Shown: in pieces, positions 11,972 to 26,640 of the stretch
Layout: every line of letters starts with the position of its first letter
Position numbering within the stretch: position 1 is the first letter of the stretch
NCBI RefSeq assembly: GCF_043641665.1
Contig: NC_092191.1
Coordinates: forward strand, 19,437,501-19,501,500
DNA from: Enoplosus armatus
Lineage: Eukaryota > Chordata > Actinopteri > Centrarchiformes > Enoplosidae
Direction of reading: 5' to 3'
Length of the DNA stretch: 64,000 nucleotides
The notes under the pieces: generated by a model
The model's input: only the letters and a program-made list of their open reading frames with translations
Told to the model about the DNA's origin: nothing
The model's database searches: none
Position numbers and translations under genes: made by a program

Positions 11972-14900
11972 AGCAGGAGGCAAGAACAACCTGTGTCAAG
12001 GTTCATATGGGTTCAGACCCAAAACTCGATAAACGTATCCTTAATGAAATGTTGTGGATGTGTCTGATACAAACCACAAGTCATTAAAAGAATGACTTAG
12101 CAAGTTTCAAACTTCTGCACTGATAAATGGCCAAGCCACCTCAACCCACACAGTCTGATCATGTTACAATCAATGGCCAGCATGTGGAGGCGACAACTTG
12201 AATTACTTATGCAGATGAGGTAGCTCGATACTGTGGAAGTTCCAGTTCAAGGTCATCTGGCCAAACGACACTCCAGAAATGTGTTGCCATCAGTGTCAGT
12301 CTGATGCTCTTTCCATCTCTGATCTACATATCTCACAGTTACGCTTGACTGGTTTGTCATTCACACGAACTGCACAAACAAATGAAGCTAATCCTGGCTG
12401 CGCGCTCATGTGACAGTCAAGTGCACTGGGGGGTCAGCTGCTCCCTGACTTTCCCCAACTGGCTCTCACTTTTCTGATTGTCAGTAAGGAATTACAGAGA
12501 CACTGTTTTGTTACAGCTTTCTGCTCGCTGTGTATCTGGCTACATCTGGATCTGGATAGTGTGCTCCCTCTTGTTTGTTTACCGTATGTGTGCTGGTGAT
12601 ATCCCGCTGCTGCCGCAGGGAGCACCATAACCAGTGCTGACACATCTAACTGTATAATGCGTCGAACTCTGATGCGAGCAAACGCAGGACGCCCCTGTGG
12701 GAAACGGCTTTAAGTTGAATGCATTATTATCAGCTCACTAACTGCAGCCTGGTGTTGGATCACTTCAGCGCTTGGCAGCACAACAGCACATCACAGAAGG
12801 TCCAAATACTAAACCTTTGAGTTCTGCAGTGATGAATACATATTTGTAATGGCAGGAAAACACTGGCAGATCTGTGGTGTGTGCGCCTACCAATAGGATG
12901 CCGCTGTGCCAGAGCGAGAGAGCTTTTCCAAGTTATGTAGAGCAGCACACACCAGTTGTAGTTTGGGGAAATAAACATGAGATATCCAAGTTGACCTCCT
13001 CGAAGAAAATACCAAGCCCCTAGTGTACATACACCTTAGTTAATATGTATTACATGCTTTGCCCTGGAGTGCAGCTTGCACAGCGCATAACTCAAGACTT
13101 GGCGGAGGTGGGATTACAGCTGATGTATTACTTAATGCTGTTCATGAGCTGTAAGATTGATGCCGTTTAATAAACAACGCTACAAGATCGTAAAAAAATG
13201 CTCCCAACATTGTGCATTTTCCTGCACTTCACTCATCAGAGCTGTGATATCTTTGTCAGCACCCAGCAGGCCTTCCCTTAGTTTTCCTCATTAAACTATT
13301 CATCAGAAAGGCCTCATCAAAGATTAAGAGTATCCTCACAGTTCATTACAAGATGCCCGGCTTTTTATTTGATGAAGTAATTCATCCATAATATATGTGT
13401 ATATTGCAGTTTGCAGGATGCCTGCGAGACTGGAGAGCGGCATCGGCTTGCCAAAGGCTTAGACCCAAGAAGAGAGAATAAAGTTGGTGCAGTTGATTAA
13501 GTCTGCATTTCAGAGTTCTCCCTCTGCGATGAACTGTAGAGCAATTACTTTACATGGAGAAGATCAGACTCATTGTGAGAACCGGGGAAGGCTTGATGGG
13601 AAAAGCATGATAAGAATTACACTAGCATTAAAGTGGTGGAGCAGAATTAGCTTTATCTGAGTGTCGGTGATGAGGAGGCTGCTGCAGCGCGGGGGATCTC
13701 GACGCCGTTGAAAAGCATAGGTGCTTTATCAGAAGTGGCAGGCTGAATGAGGATCATCAGGCCACTCTCTGATTGAATTCCTTCTCATGGTCTGTTGTTG
13801 TTTCTGAACGACCGCGGAACACTTTTCCCGGAATGAGTCAGCGTCCCTGGGATTGGTTGCCTCCACTCATCCAAGGGTGATGAGCAAGTCAGCCTATTTT
13901 ATCTGCGAAAATGCCTCCCGGGAATCCAGACAATGTCAGTTGATGCTTGAAATAAATCTCAGAGCATTGACAAATGTCAAAGCTAAACTGGAGGAAGCCT
14001 GGGCCAGGGGTATGCAGCGGGGTAGCAGAGATTGCTAAAGCGATCCAGTGTCAGTTGAACAATGGCGTGTTTAGGCTGGGTAACTGGTGGGGTAATGCCA
14101 TGGGGAAATGGCAGTTTGTGGCTGGATGCAGCATAGTTTGACTCCCGTAATTTCTGCCAAAATCAGGAAAGCCTAGAACGTTTCCGTCCTCTGTATCATG
14201 TAAAATGGTGTAAAATGTCTTGTTTGTTGATACAGATCTTGACGTAGACTTTTGCCTATGTAGCATAAACATACATTTGTTTATGAAGCACAGGCCTTCA
14301 TCAAGTTGGGTGGCTCGTGTTCTACTTGTGCACAGATGGCAGTGGGCAGAGGGTTTGGTAATTGGAAGAGACTGCTTTGCACACTGAACCACTCTGCAAG
14401 GGGGGACAAAAGAACGTGCTGAAAAGGCCGCTATACTGTGAAGGTTTAACTGAACGTATACAAGATCGCTGTTAAAACACTGTAATTAGTGGCTGGGCCC
14501 ACGTGTCTGGGTGTGCTAGCAAATGACAGATTACCTCCCCGTGAAGTCCGTAATGAATGCCTCTGCTGACATGTGGGTGTGGATTAGGTCATTGTCTTAC
14601 TCATGTGCTCCCGAAATAGCCAAATATTGCTTACCGTCAGAGCTGTTTCTTCTCAAAACAAGGCAATGTTGTCTCTCCATCCTCAGTGTCACGGTGTGGA
14701 CATGCTGCCGAGGTCAGATAGAACCGTCTATATCAATATTAGATAGCATGTGTCCTATAGCATAGCATAGGTCTCTTCTCAGACTTCTCAGACTGTCCAT
14801 CATTCGACCAATTTATGATAAATCCTTTCAGACAATGAATAGTTCCATTGCTGCAAATGATTTCGCTAATGAAGACCAAGCCATTTGTGGATAAGGGTGG

Positions 14901-17574
14901 GATAAGTACAAGAGGATGAGCAGAGGGTCAAATGGAGATCCATGGTGGGTCTGGAGTGAGACTCAGGGTGGGGGTCGATGAGGCTTCACAGCTTCCTTGC
15001 CCACAGGAAGGACAGGCACAGGAAGCCGAATCAGAGCACAGGGTTGTCTGGTCCTGAGCCCAAGAAAGACTGAGGAAAAATATGAACCAAAGATTGCTTC
15101 TATAATCACTGCACAATATGACAATGAGATATATTGATGGGAAACTGACGCCCATGTCATTTCAAAAACAGCCAACACTGATGCACCATTATCCACCAGG
15201 TGGCCCCAGAGGAGAGATGTTCCAGTGGCATTGCAGTGACTTACACAACAGCCCTGCAATAAATCCCACCTTCGTGAAGGTTATGTTTATGTTCAGCTTT
15301 TGTTCAAAACCATTTTAGAGGGGTGTTGATTCAACTGTGTCGTCACTTTGGAGGATGCAGTTGGTGGTGCTGTCGAATTGCGTTATACTGGCAGGTGTTT
15401 CTATTATTTTGTCCACCCCATTTATATCAATCAGGGGTAGGCTAAATAACAGCGCAACACGTATTTGTATTGCCTGTAACTTAGATCTCACCAATACAAG
15501 TCAATATTACGTTGTCGGAGTGAGATTATAGTCTCTCCTAGTTGGTGGACAATTGTGTTTGTCAGGTTTTATTTGAAGAAGTAGCTTTGGGAAGATAGAG
15601 AAAGACACGTTCACGTATTCAGACCAGTTGTCGAATACTAAAAAAGCTATGCTAATCATTGCACTAGCAATAGATCTCTTAGCCTTTATCCAGAGAAAGT
15701 TGACACATGGTCTTGGGAGCTTCCGCTGTTTCATCCTGGGCCAGTGGATGGCTCCACAGGGCAGTTGAGGGTCAATATGCCTTGCTAATCGACAACTAAG
15801 TCAAGGGCACCTCTATTGCAGTTTCCTAGGGAGGTGAGAGCATTACTCATTTCCCCAGCTGCGTTTTTCTGACCATCCTGGAGGTTGAAAGTGACAACTC
15901 TCTGTTCTCAAGCTACCACAGCCTCCAGTCTACTCACCAGTAAGTGGCTGTAATGTGCCGGTAATGTAAATAGATGGGCACATCATGGTCAGGCTAGCTT
16001 TGTGGGAGGATTGAAATGCTCAGCAGCGCTCAAGGTGTCCCTTTAAAATCGCTTGCATGCTGATGCAGAGCATTTGGTCAGTGTTTTGGATACTTAACAC
16101 ATGGTTGGGAATTAAGGGTTTTACTGGTATTGTTCTGGAGTATACCTTATATGTCCCAGAAATTAAACGCATGTTTTAAATTGCAGTTTTTTTTATTGGC
16201 GTGTTGGGTTCTCAAAGTGGAAATGTAAGCAGGTTAAGAAGGGAAGAAAAGATCATCTCAGTTCTTCTGTGAGCAGCTAAAGCCGTACATTGTCGTAACA
16301 GAAATTAATAAATTGAGCCAGGAATCCCACTGTGAACCAAAATGCATCCATAATTTAAAACCCATCCTGTATGTGGGAGTACAGTCTCACAGTTACAGTT
16401 GGATGTGTGTGGGTGGGAAATATATTGTACTGGTTTTTTGAGGGTCTGTTGGAGAGAATGGCTGAGGAAAAGAAGAGGCAGCAAAGGGGAAAGTGCAGAA
16501 GAAAATAGAATGAAGGTGAGTGGGTTTCAGCGTCCCAGTTTTATTTGGGGGGGGGGGGGGGTCACTGCATCTTACAAGAGATCATCTAACAATGCTGTGA
16601 GCCAGCGAAACAGAGATACAAGTTACCGAGATGGGAAAAGGCACAGAAACAACCAGGAGATAAGGAGCTTTGTCTCTGCACTCAATTCTGCTTCAGTGTC
16701 TTCGGTCATGCTGAAAACAAAATTAGCTGCAACTTGTATCGAAGCTGCATGTGAGTAAATTCTTTAAAATGTGTGACCACAACAGAAATATGAACAGTAA
16801 CGACGATTAATACTTTCAACTTCCTCACTTGAAATCAATCAGTTTAATAGCACAAAAGCCACACTTTGTAATCAAGCTTTATTGCAGTAATAATTATTTT
16901 ATACTAATGTCTCTAAAGAGCGGCCATTAAAAAAACAAAGCTGCCCTGCTCAATACCTGTTGCCCGCCACAGTTAATGGCAGGGGGCCCTGCTGAATATA
17001 AATGAGTGTTTGTTCTGTGGATGTATAGAGGCGGCTGTTTGGGTTAATTAGTGGGAACCTGGTTTCCTGTGGCACTGAGAACCTGCGGACACCTCCTCTT
17101 AGCCTGGTGGGATATAATGAATAGTGCAGATTGGCTGTGCTGTCTGCTCGGGCGGTAGGCAGGCAGCACTTCTGCTCTGGTGCCAGACAAGTTTTAAAGC
17201 CTGGGCAATGGTCGGCAAGTGCAGCTCTCGTGTGCGGAGCCCCTGCATCGCGGGTTCAAGTGGGAATGCAGTATAGGTTTAATTTTGCTATATAAGCGGC
17301 CATGCCTTTGTCTGCACTGTGTCCGTATTTCCACTTATTCATAATCAGGGTCAAAGAGGGGCAGGAGCGTATCCCAGCGTGCGACGCAGGGAGACATCTT
17401 GTGCACATCACTGGCCAAATCACAGAGCTAATACACGTAGAAATGAGTTCAGTGAAGGTACGGTCGAACCGTAATTTACTCCCCACTGATTTAATAGATG
17501 CTTCCTGTCTCAAATTAGCCATTTTGAAATAGGGTGGGATTTAATGTAATTCAGGAAGTATTAATTGTTCATAT
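11972..17574. other. gene-free region with enhancer-like blocks
   Basis: No exon is supported. The block at about 13050-14030 is low in repeats and rich in words such as TTAATAAAC, CATTAAACTATTCATCAG, TTTGATGAAGTAATTC and CATCAAAG, as in conserved regulatory DNA. A G run of 15 lies at 16547-16561. The open frames at 14051-14392 and 16399-16758 have no domain, no splice context and no recognisable relatives. Confidence 0.4.
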
Positions 17575-17854
17575 TAGGGACGGATTAACTGGTTTTTCTT
17601 TAGATACCAATCGCAATACCGCAACGCTCGGTGTTTGCAGATACACATTATCCAACACTGCCCTCTTTTCCTGAAATTTAAAATCTGCATACATCACTGT
17701 GACTGGCATCATTTTTATTTAGGCTGACATGAGGCCAGAGATTGCTGAGGCACTAAAAATGTTTTAATGACACTGACAAAAAATACCTGATCTGCTTAAT
17801 AAACTCAGTATCTGCACCAATACTGATCTGGCGAATCGGACCTGTGCATCCCTA
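17575..17854. mobile_element. hAT-like non-autonomous element (280 bp) with 8-bp target duplication
   Basis: The element starts TAGGGACGG and ends GTGCATCCCTA, so the ends are inverted copies of a TAGGGAYG terminus typical of hAT-type MITEs. It is flanked by GTTCATAT (17567-17574) and GTTTATAT (17855-17862), a 7-of-8 match for a duplicated 8-bp target. There is no transposase frame inside. Confidence 0.75.
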
Positions 17855-18034
17855 GTTTATATTCCTTCTTTTGGAAACTCCTCAACTTGCTTACAACCCT
17901 GTCCATAGTATTTTCAGTTCCACTCGCATTTCCCCACAGCTAAATTTCCCCTTGCTAGTTCTGGTCCGACCGCACCTTCATGCTCACACCTTTTACCTCA
18001 GGATTAAGATGGTACCTGAAGGAAATGCGCAGAA

Positions 18035-18140
18035 ACAAAACATGCAAACTCCTTAAGCAAAAAAGTGGCCAGAGATTTGAATCTACGCTCTCTTGGTGTG
18101 AGGCAGCAGTGCTCACACTCAGCCACTGCACACAGATGCT
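18035..18140. repeat. fragment of a common fish repeat ending 'gtgaggcagcagtgctcac'
   Basis: The words 'catgcaaactcctta', 'agagatttgaatctacgc', 'gtgtgaggcagcagtgct' and 'agccactgcacac' follow the order of a well-known fish repeat tail. A shorter relative may lie at about 26270-26310 ('gtgctaaccattgagccacc'). Class is not determined. Confidence 0.5.
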
Positions 18141-18159
18141 ATATCCTACTCCCAAGTCT

Positions 18160-20565
18160 CAGTGAGGCCACAGCTCTTCCCTACAAACCTGTGTTGTGTA
18201 ACCTTCCACTGGCCCCACAGTGTTTAGTGGAAATAGTCTTGTTTAAGGGGTCTACCAGACAGCATGGCTGCCATGTGCCGAATGAAAAACAGGATAGATA
18301 TGCATCAAGTGCTGAATAAAGCAATAAGGCCCAATGGAATGTGAAACAATGGCTCCTTCCAGGTGGTGGTGTGCTGTGAGAGGAGTGGGGGGAATTGGAT
18401 GAGACAGAAAGCTCGTCTGGCTGCCTGGCTGTTAGCATTGGACTTGGCAGCTCTCTGCCAGGGAAACGCTGACAGGCAGGCGCGCCTGTCACAGCGCATA
18501 AGTGCCTCCTTGCACAACCCCGGGCCCTGTAGGGCAGGTCAGCTCTCCTGCGTTCAGCTCACAGGCCCAGTCCCACACTCAAGCCACAGATCGTAGTGTG
18601 AAGAGGGGGCATGTGTCATAGCCTTTATATGGTTGAAAGACTCTGTAAGGTGAGAGAAAGGCCACTGGTGACATTGTATGCACTCTGGTAGTTATACTCA
18701 CATACTTTGCTTAATTAGAGGGACAACTTCTCTGATTAAATTGTACTCGAGGTAAGTATTTCTGCAAGCAGAGACATAATTAACAATAACAGTTGGTCAC
18801 TGAAAACAACTTGAGTACACAGATTTCAGTTATTTTTATGCGTGCCTCACAAATCCATGAGCCTCGATGACAGTTTCTAAACAAAGATGTTAAAGTGACT
18901 CATTACTTTCATATCAATTTCTAATGAGCGTGTCTCATAAACTAGGCTTTTACTATCTTTTAAAAAAAAATGTAATGATGGTGGATCACTTTGGAATTCA
19001 ACTACTATTTTTTCAACTGTTACCTTGGTATTTTACTGTACAAGGATTAGGTAAGATGAAAGTGCCTCAGGAAGACATTTCATCAGCCTCTCTATATATA
19101 GGACACGAAACAGACGTTCTGTGTTTTCTTCTGATAGTTATTGTGAAAATTGGGCAGAAAACACTGCCAAGAAAAAAAGAAAAGTGCAGCCTTATAGCCC
19201 CTGCTATAAAAGCCATGCAATATCACATTTCTTTAATAATTTACTCTTTTCCCCATCGACATGTAATTACAGTAAATGCCGTCTGCAGAAAGCGCCGCAG
19301 GAATTTAGCCTCTTACTGGTAGGAAGAATTCCACCCACTGCTACGGAAGTGTTGAAGTGACTGCCATAGAGGCAGACCAAAATGTATTCAAATGATCTGT
19401 TACCTATTTCTAGCCGACAATGCAGGTGATGAGTAATATGTGCTGAACACTTCTGTCTACTGTATGCATCCAGAATAGTACTTTGTAATCGTGCTTGTGT
19501 GTGTGTGTGTGTCTGGCAGTCTGTTCCCAGGCAGGGAATATCTGCCTTTGTTTAGATTACCTTACCGTGACCTTTGCTGTTGAAGCTGGATGTTTGCATA
19601 GCCCGGCCCTGTTGCTTTGACTAGCACACTGTAAGCAACAGCTCTCTCGGCTTTTTGTTTTTTTTCCTCGCGAAGGTATCCGAAGAGTTTTGTTTTGTAA
19701 ATGGATTCCATGACATTTAAAAAATGTGCTCTGCTCCTTCAACTCGTGGCTTCTTGCTGCAGCGCAGGGGAACATTTTTAACACATGTTATTTCTTGGTT
19801 AAGTGAAGGCAAACCGTTTGACAAGTGCCTATTGAAGGCAAGAAAACAAGGCAAATATGAACATTTTTAACAGCCCTTGTAATAAAAGGTAAAAGGTTAA
19901 AAAGACAAGACGGCAAATTGTAATTTTCCCATGGTTGTTGAAGGGCTCTTCAGCAATATTATTAGTATAATTTAATGCCCTAAATCCTTGTCCTTGTGTT
20001 TGCTGAATTTCATTGCCCTAGCATTGATCTTTCCTGGCATATATAGGAAATCAAAGTCACCTAGAAGTGGGAACTCATCTGATTTCCTGCAATAAATTTG
20101 TCTTCATAAGTCTCCGAATGCCTTGATTTCGATGCGCGAGGGGGGAGATGTTAAGTGTATTGATTCTACTGTGGATTTTGACCTGGTAAAGGAAGACAAA
20201 GCACTCTGGCCTTGTCGTCTGGCCTTCAGCCACACTTGCATATCTCAGACACATTTTCTAAAGAGCTGTCTGGTTAAATGTTTTTCAGCCGGAGAAATTA
20301 CAGTATCAATTGAAAGTGACTTTATAGAGTTAGAAGAGAAAGCAGATGGGAAGGGGAAGATGAAAAGAGACTCAAAGAAAGATGAATTGAGATTATCCTT
20401 TTGAGATGATACACTTATAACAGACACGGATTGTATTTATGGCTGGATTGCTTTTTCAGGATGAGGAAAATGCCATTTCAGTATAATACAGACATTCATT
20501 CTGCTTTATATGCCATAAATCTGAAAGCCTTTTCTTCTCTTTTTTGTCTTTGTTCTTCCCTACAG
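18160..20565. other. gene-free upstream region or 5' intron of the hs3st1-like gene
   Basis: No exon is recognised. HS3ST1 genes usually have one or more non-coding 5' exons, so part of this stretch is likely intron ending at the acceptor at 20564-20565. The first exon and promoter cannot be placed from the sequence alone. A (GT)n run lies at about 19495-19512. Confidence 0.5.
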
Positions 20566-20566
20566 A
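20553..20566 (+). other. 3' splice acceptor of the hs3st1-like coding exon
   Basis: A pyrimidine-rich tract (TTTTTTGTCTTTGTTCTTCCC) ends in TACAG at 20561-20565, so the coding exon should start at 20566 and carry 187 nt of 5' UTR before the ATG at 20753. An upstream ORF starts with the very first exon bases (20566) and stops at 20691, ahead of the main start. Confidence 0.75.
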
Positions 20567-20587
20567 TGTGCTGTGGACTGCCGATGA

Positions 20588-21694
<1,107 letters not shown>

Positions 21695-22051
21695 GGATTC
21701 CAGATCACAAATCGGACTTAAGGGAGCCACTACCTTGTCTGTGATGAGGACAAAAAGGGGGCATAAAGCACTTTACAGAACTGACATTTAAAAAAAACCC
21801 TTTGAATAGCCTCTTAATAACTACTGTTGTGGTCTCTGGTTTCAGCAGAGCAGTTCTATATTTACACGATAAGGCAAAAAAATATGAAAAACTGTAACTA
21901 GAGGCGTAAGATTAAATGGAAGAATCTCCAAGCTTAATAAGTCATTCTCTCTGTGCTGGAAGCGTTAAAGTGATCAAATTGCCGCGAAAACAAGTTTGTG
22001 AAACTGATGAACTTTTTTTCCTCTCTCTTGTTTGATATTCTTGTTCTTGAT

Positions 22052-22080
22052 AATAAATTGTTCTGCTTTCAAATGTACAA
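22052..22080 (+). terminator. polyadenylation signal of the hs3st1-like gene
   Basis: AATAAA lies at 22052-22057, 358 bp after the stop codon. A cleavage-like CAAATGTACAAG follows about 15 bp later, and then a T/GT-rich segment (GTTTCTGTCTGTCTCC). This is the first canonical signal downstream of the stop. Confidence 0.7.
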
Positions 22081-23162
22081 GAAAAAGTGGCATGTTTCTG
22101 TCTGTCTCCATTTCATTCTGGCCATCAAAAGCCCCCGAGCCCTCTAACCTGTGTTATTTAGGGAGTATACTAAGGTAGGCAGAGACATAAGAATAAGCCT
22201 TTGATTTGCTGTGGTGGAAGGTAGACATTAATGCAAGGTAATGGGTACCCTGGAGCAGCGCTTTAGTAGTACAGGAATCACTAATGGCTTTGGACATTGA
22301 AGGTAGCCTGTGCCTGCAGCTAAATCAGTCAAATCTCCATAGTCAGCAAGCTCAAATCCAGGGAGCTGCTGTTGCATTTTGCTGCTGCTCTGTTCAACAA
22401 TTTGCTCAGGTGTTAAAAGTGGTCATTAAATCATATGCCTAACAGTGCTGCAAAACATTTATAAATGACACTGTGTCTGTGTACATTTCTTTTTTCTACA
22501 TATTATCTCTTTCCTGAATTATACTTGGCATGCAGTCTTCCCAGAAACATCCTATACACAACAGATAGACATGGGTCATGTTTCTTTCATTGATTGGGCT
22601 TTAAACAGCAGCCAAAGCTACAGCTCCACTGGGATCTGATATTCATGTGATCTCCCCGCTCTGCTCGCCTCGGGAGAGTTATAGTGCTTATTCCAGCAGA
22701 CAGTCATTGATGCTACATTGGATCTATATCCAGAACAGAACATGGAGGGGGGGGGGGGGGGTATAGCTGTGGGCTAAACACAAATATGCTGAATATTTAC
22801 ATGAAGAGTGTAGTTCGTGGTGGATCTGGGTGTGTGTGATTTTCATCACGTGTACACAAGTACTGTTTGATGACAAAGGCAGTGAATCCCCCGTAACTCA
22901 TCTCGCTCTGGGACTTTTCTTCCTTCTGCTCACCAGGGGGCACTTGAACTCCAGAGTAACTCATGAGGGAACAGTGTGAGGAAATGTGTCTAGACGTGCT
23001 CTTTCTAGGATCCCCTCTGTTGGCGCACGCACAGGTGAAGGGCCTGTGACAGTAACCTCGTGACCCTGGCCGACGCCTGTCTGCTCTGGTATGTATCACC
23101 CAGCCGCTCATCAGGAAGAGAACGATTTGTCCAGCGGCACAAAGGCCACACTCCACTGCCGC

Positions 23163-23202
<40 letters not shown>

Positions 23203-23773
23203 GACACACGTTAGCAATCATTCCTGGGGTGTTACATTGGTGCAACACAGTGTTTCTATTAAGCAGGTGGGCAGGAAGGACAAAAGGGCATGCTTTGCTT
23301 ACAATATGAGAGTACACGCTGAACAAATTCCCCTTTATTTATTTGAGGCAAAGTTGACTGAGTGTGTTTGCTGTTTTGCAGAAACACTGGGAGCTGCAGA
23401 GTGCATCTGCAGCTGTCTAATGTTGGACTCGGAGGAACTGCAGTCAGCAATGGGTTGTTCAAGGATAAGGATATTTTTATCAGCGAGTCCCCTGAAGTTC
23501 ATATCATTGCAACAAATGAAACGATGTGACTCTTGTTATTATGGAGTTCTCTAAGCATAACCTTTTATACAGATTGCCAAGCTGTGACTACACCGGCTTT
23601 TTTGTCCAGTAATCCAATGTTAGTTTTGCTTTGTTTACTGGATTTGTAGATGATAATAAAATGAAAAAAATAATACTGCCATAACATATGTATCCATGTG
23701 TTATTTCTGCTGTTTATATATCAAGACCATAATGGAGATTCTGGTTTCTATTGTGTTATCCTTGAACAAGAGC
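22081..23773. other. gene-free region with microsatellites
   Basis: No exon is recognised. A G run of 15 lies at 22747-22761 and a (CA)n microsatellite at about 23163-23199. The overlapping open frames on both strands here read through the CA repeat (poly Thr-His or Cys-Val) and are artefacts of it. Confidence 0.55.
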
Positions 23774-24210
23774 CTACAGCCATGCTAGCGGCTCTGTGAG
23801 GCTGTACTTAAAGCACGGTGGTGCCAGAGACACATTTCAACGTGTCTAATACTTTAATACTAAACTGGTGGCCATAAAATAAACCTAAAATGAATTTTGA
23901 AATGGGAAAACTGAATGGGGGAAAAAAAAACTTGATGATGGTGCCATAAGGAAAGTTAAGGGACCACCAAAGCTGTTACATGTCGGGGGAGTTACATTTC
24001 TCCACCAAATTTGATGGAAAGCCTCCATAAATTTCACTCAATGCTACAAATGCCAACCTTGTGGTGTCGCGAGAGGAAAAGTCAGGGGATTTACAAAGTC
24101 AGTAGTCTCCATCCTCTGGGAACTAAAAATGTCTTTTCATGGCAACCCATCCAAATGTTGTTGAGATATTTCAGTTTAGACCAAAGTGGTGGACTGACCA
24201 CCTGACACTG
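23774..24210 (+). repeat. interspersed fish repeat ('catccaaatgttgttgagatatttca' type), long copy
   Basis: The order 'gctagcggctctgtgaggc', 'gatgatggtgccat', 'gaggaaaagtcagggga', 'tccatcctctgggaac', 'ttgttgagatatttcag' and 'ccaaagtggtggactgacc' matches a very common percomorph repeat. Related copies are at 26300-26640 (inverted), 32150-32305 and 42888-42935. It is a non-coding element and its class is unresolved. Confidence 0.7.
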
Positions 24211-26299
24211 CCTTTCCTAGAGCCTCGGCGAACGCGTGCTGAGATGCAAATCTGTAAATCTTGCTTTTTTTTAATTTTCTTATTATTTAAACTGAAGCCG
24301 GCATTATCTTATCATCATCGTTTTTTTAAGTACCTTGCTTACAAGCGTGTTAACAGGGGATTCAGTCCAGCAACCATCTGGTTACAAAGTCTGCCGCTTA
24401 AATCTGAAGCCGAAAAACAGTCCAATTAGAGCTATTAGAAATGGAGTTATTAATAACGGCAATGTGTTGTTGTGTTGTGTTCAATGGGCTATTTTCTGCT
24501 CTACAGAAGAAAAAAAAAGCATGTGTTGCTTTGGGTCTGACATATTATAATGCAATGTAAGTTATTTAAAACCCTTGACACTAACAAGTTGCTTTAACTA
24601 ATGGCTACTATTGAGTGAGTCACTTATCACTGCTTGTCTTTGATAAGTGCCAACCTCGGGCGTAATTAAAGGTTTGAGGGGTGGTCTGGAGCAATCTGCT
24701 GTAGATGTTTTGGCTGGTCCTGTCATCCTAGAAGCCTCTAATGATCTGTCTGGGATTGTGATTGATGAAGCACTTAGCATCGAATCAAAGCACGAGGAAC
24801 GCTTGCTGCTTGCTAAGCTGTTTGCAAACTAACAGCCACTGCATTTGCGTGATACAAGTCTATTAAGGAGTTGTCCTTGATGCGAATTAATGACCTCCGT
24901 GTCAACATTAGAAGCAGGACTTAATGCACATTTAGAGTCGACTGACATGGCTCAGCAGGTATGTGTAAGCTATAAACAGCATGGTTCAGTGAATCGGGCT
25001 ATGGCTCAGTAAGACGCAGGAGTTGGTTTCTTCATATTTGTTTTAAAATTCATGAACGTTGCAGCATCTGCAGTGTCTCTACAAGCAATTAATTACTCAC
25101 TGGATGGTTTACAGTTTTAATGATGATACAGTCCTTTTATAGGATTTCAAAGATAACCTTATTGCCTGCTGAATGAGTATCTTTGTGTTTATTCCTCTAT
25201 TAAATACGCAGCTACTCCACACAGCTGTGCACGCAGGTGTGACCATCTGGGCGATGCCTCTGAGCTCTCATCACTATGAAGCTATTTCTAAAACATGGCT
25301 CCTTTTCAGGCTGAAAAAAACAGCAACACTTTCATTCAATTCTTGCAGCCAAGACATCACCCAGCAGCAACGGGGTGTTTTTAGTGTTTTTAGTTCTATA
25401 TTGCTGGCTCAAATGCAAAAAGCCTGTGGGGAGTGATGCATACCATATAACCAACCCACTGACGCCTTTTTATCAGAAAAAGAACAATGAACATAAATCT
25501 AATGAGATCGGGGACCCGGAAACCGACATGCTTCCCAAAATACACGGATTATCACAAACACAAAAGGCTCAGAAAACACAAGAACTATTCAGATAAACGT
25601 GTTTTTCGCACATAATTTAAAGGCTCCTTGTTATTTTTTTTCCTTTGTGATTACTTATTCATTTGTTTGTTGATTTATTTTTCATTGCCTCGGGTGCAGA
25701 GGGCATGTGTTTGATGTGCTCTCGTGGCAGTCTTTACTAAAGGGGAAGGAAGGCTGCTGCTGCATTCAGGTCAAAGGGAGGAGAAAGAGACATGTCTGCT
25801 TATTTGCAGCTGCATTATAAAAGCCTCTGATTAATCCTTTGAGGCGATGAAAAGAAAAAAACGATATAAAAAAAAAAAAACCTAAGGTGAGGTCGGGGCT
25901 ACGAATGCAGAGCTCATTGTGCAAACTGTCTGCGTAGGCATGTGAGAGCAAAATGAAGCACATGCTTTGTTGACCTCTTCTTGTTCTGCAGGAGAGAGTG
26001 TCAATATGAGTCACTGATGCAGCCTTTTAGAGCCCCTCTACACGAACACCTTTAACAATGCAAAATCACCCCCCCAAATTTGAGTGGAAACATTTAAGGT
26101 ATGAGTTTTCTTAGCTTGAAACGAGTTAAGTAAGTGATTTCCACTTGATAAGATTTATTGAAATAATTCAGGATGCTCAGTGACCAGAAGTCTTACAACA
26201 AGATCAAATGACTTAGATTAGTGACCCTAAGATTAGTGTTGTTCTTGTTTCCAGAAAACAAAACCTACACGTTAGGAGACATGTGTGCTAACCATTGAG
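24211..26299. other. gene-free region
   Basis: No exon is supported. The block at about 25050-25320 and the A-run area at 25850-25880 show nothing gene-like. The open frame at 24139-24429 begins inside the preceding repeat and is not a gene. Confidence 0.5.
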
Positions 26300-26640
26300 C
26301 CACCATGCGAGCTGACTACAGGTGCTGCACCTCTGGCCGTGTCAGTGTCGATCAGTGGGTCCACCACTTTTGCCATGCAATGTAATTTTGTACAGACATT
26401 CATGTTCCCCAGATGATGTTTCTGAATGACTTTGGGGATCACCAAACATCATCTTTCATCTTTTCCTCTCGCGCCAGCATGAGGTTGACCTTCCTGACTT
26501 TGAGTGAAACGTTTCGCCAACAACAAGATGGATTGCCAAGACACTCGGTACAGATTTTCATCATCCCGAGTATGAATCTCAATGACTTAAGTAACCCTCT
26601 GACTGTTTCTCTAGCAAAATTTGGTACACACATTCAGGTT
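26300..26640 (-). repeat. interspersed fish repeat, inverted diverged copy
   Basis: The reverse-complement order of the repeat at 23774-24210 is visible: 'gtgggtccaccacttttg' (complement of 'ccaaagtggtggacc'), 'gtacagacattcatgttccc', 'gggatcaccaaa' and 'tcttttcctctcgcgcc'. Gene-free open frames here are derived from the repeat. Confidence 0.6.

Noticed and set aside
23060..23554. 164-codon + strand frame and opposing frames over a CA repeat
   Set aside because: The length is due to a stop-free dinucleotide repeat (poly Thr-His or Cys-Val).
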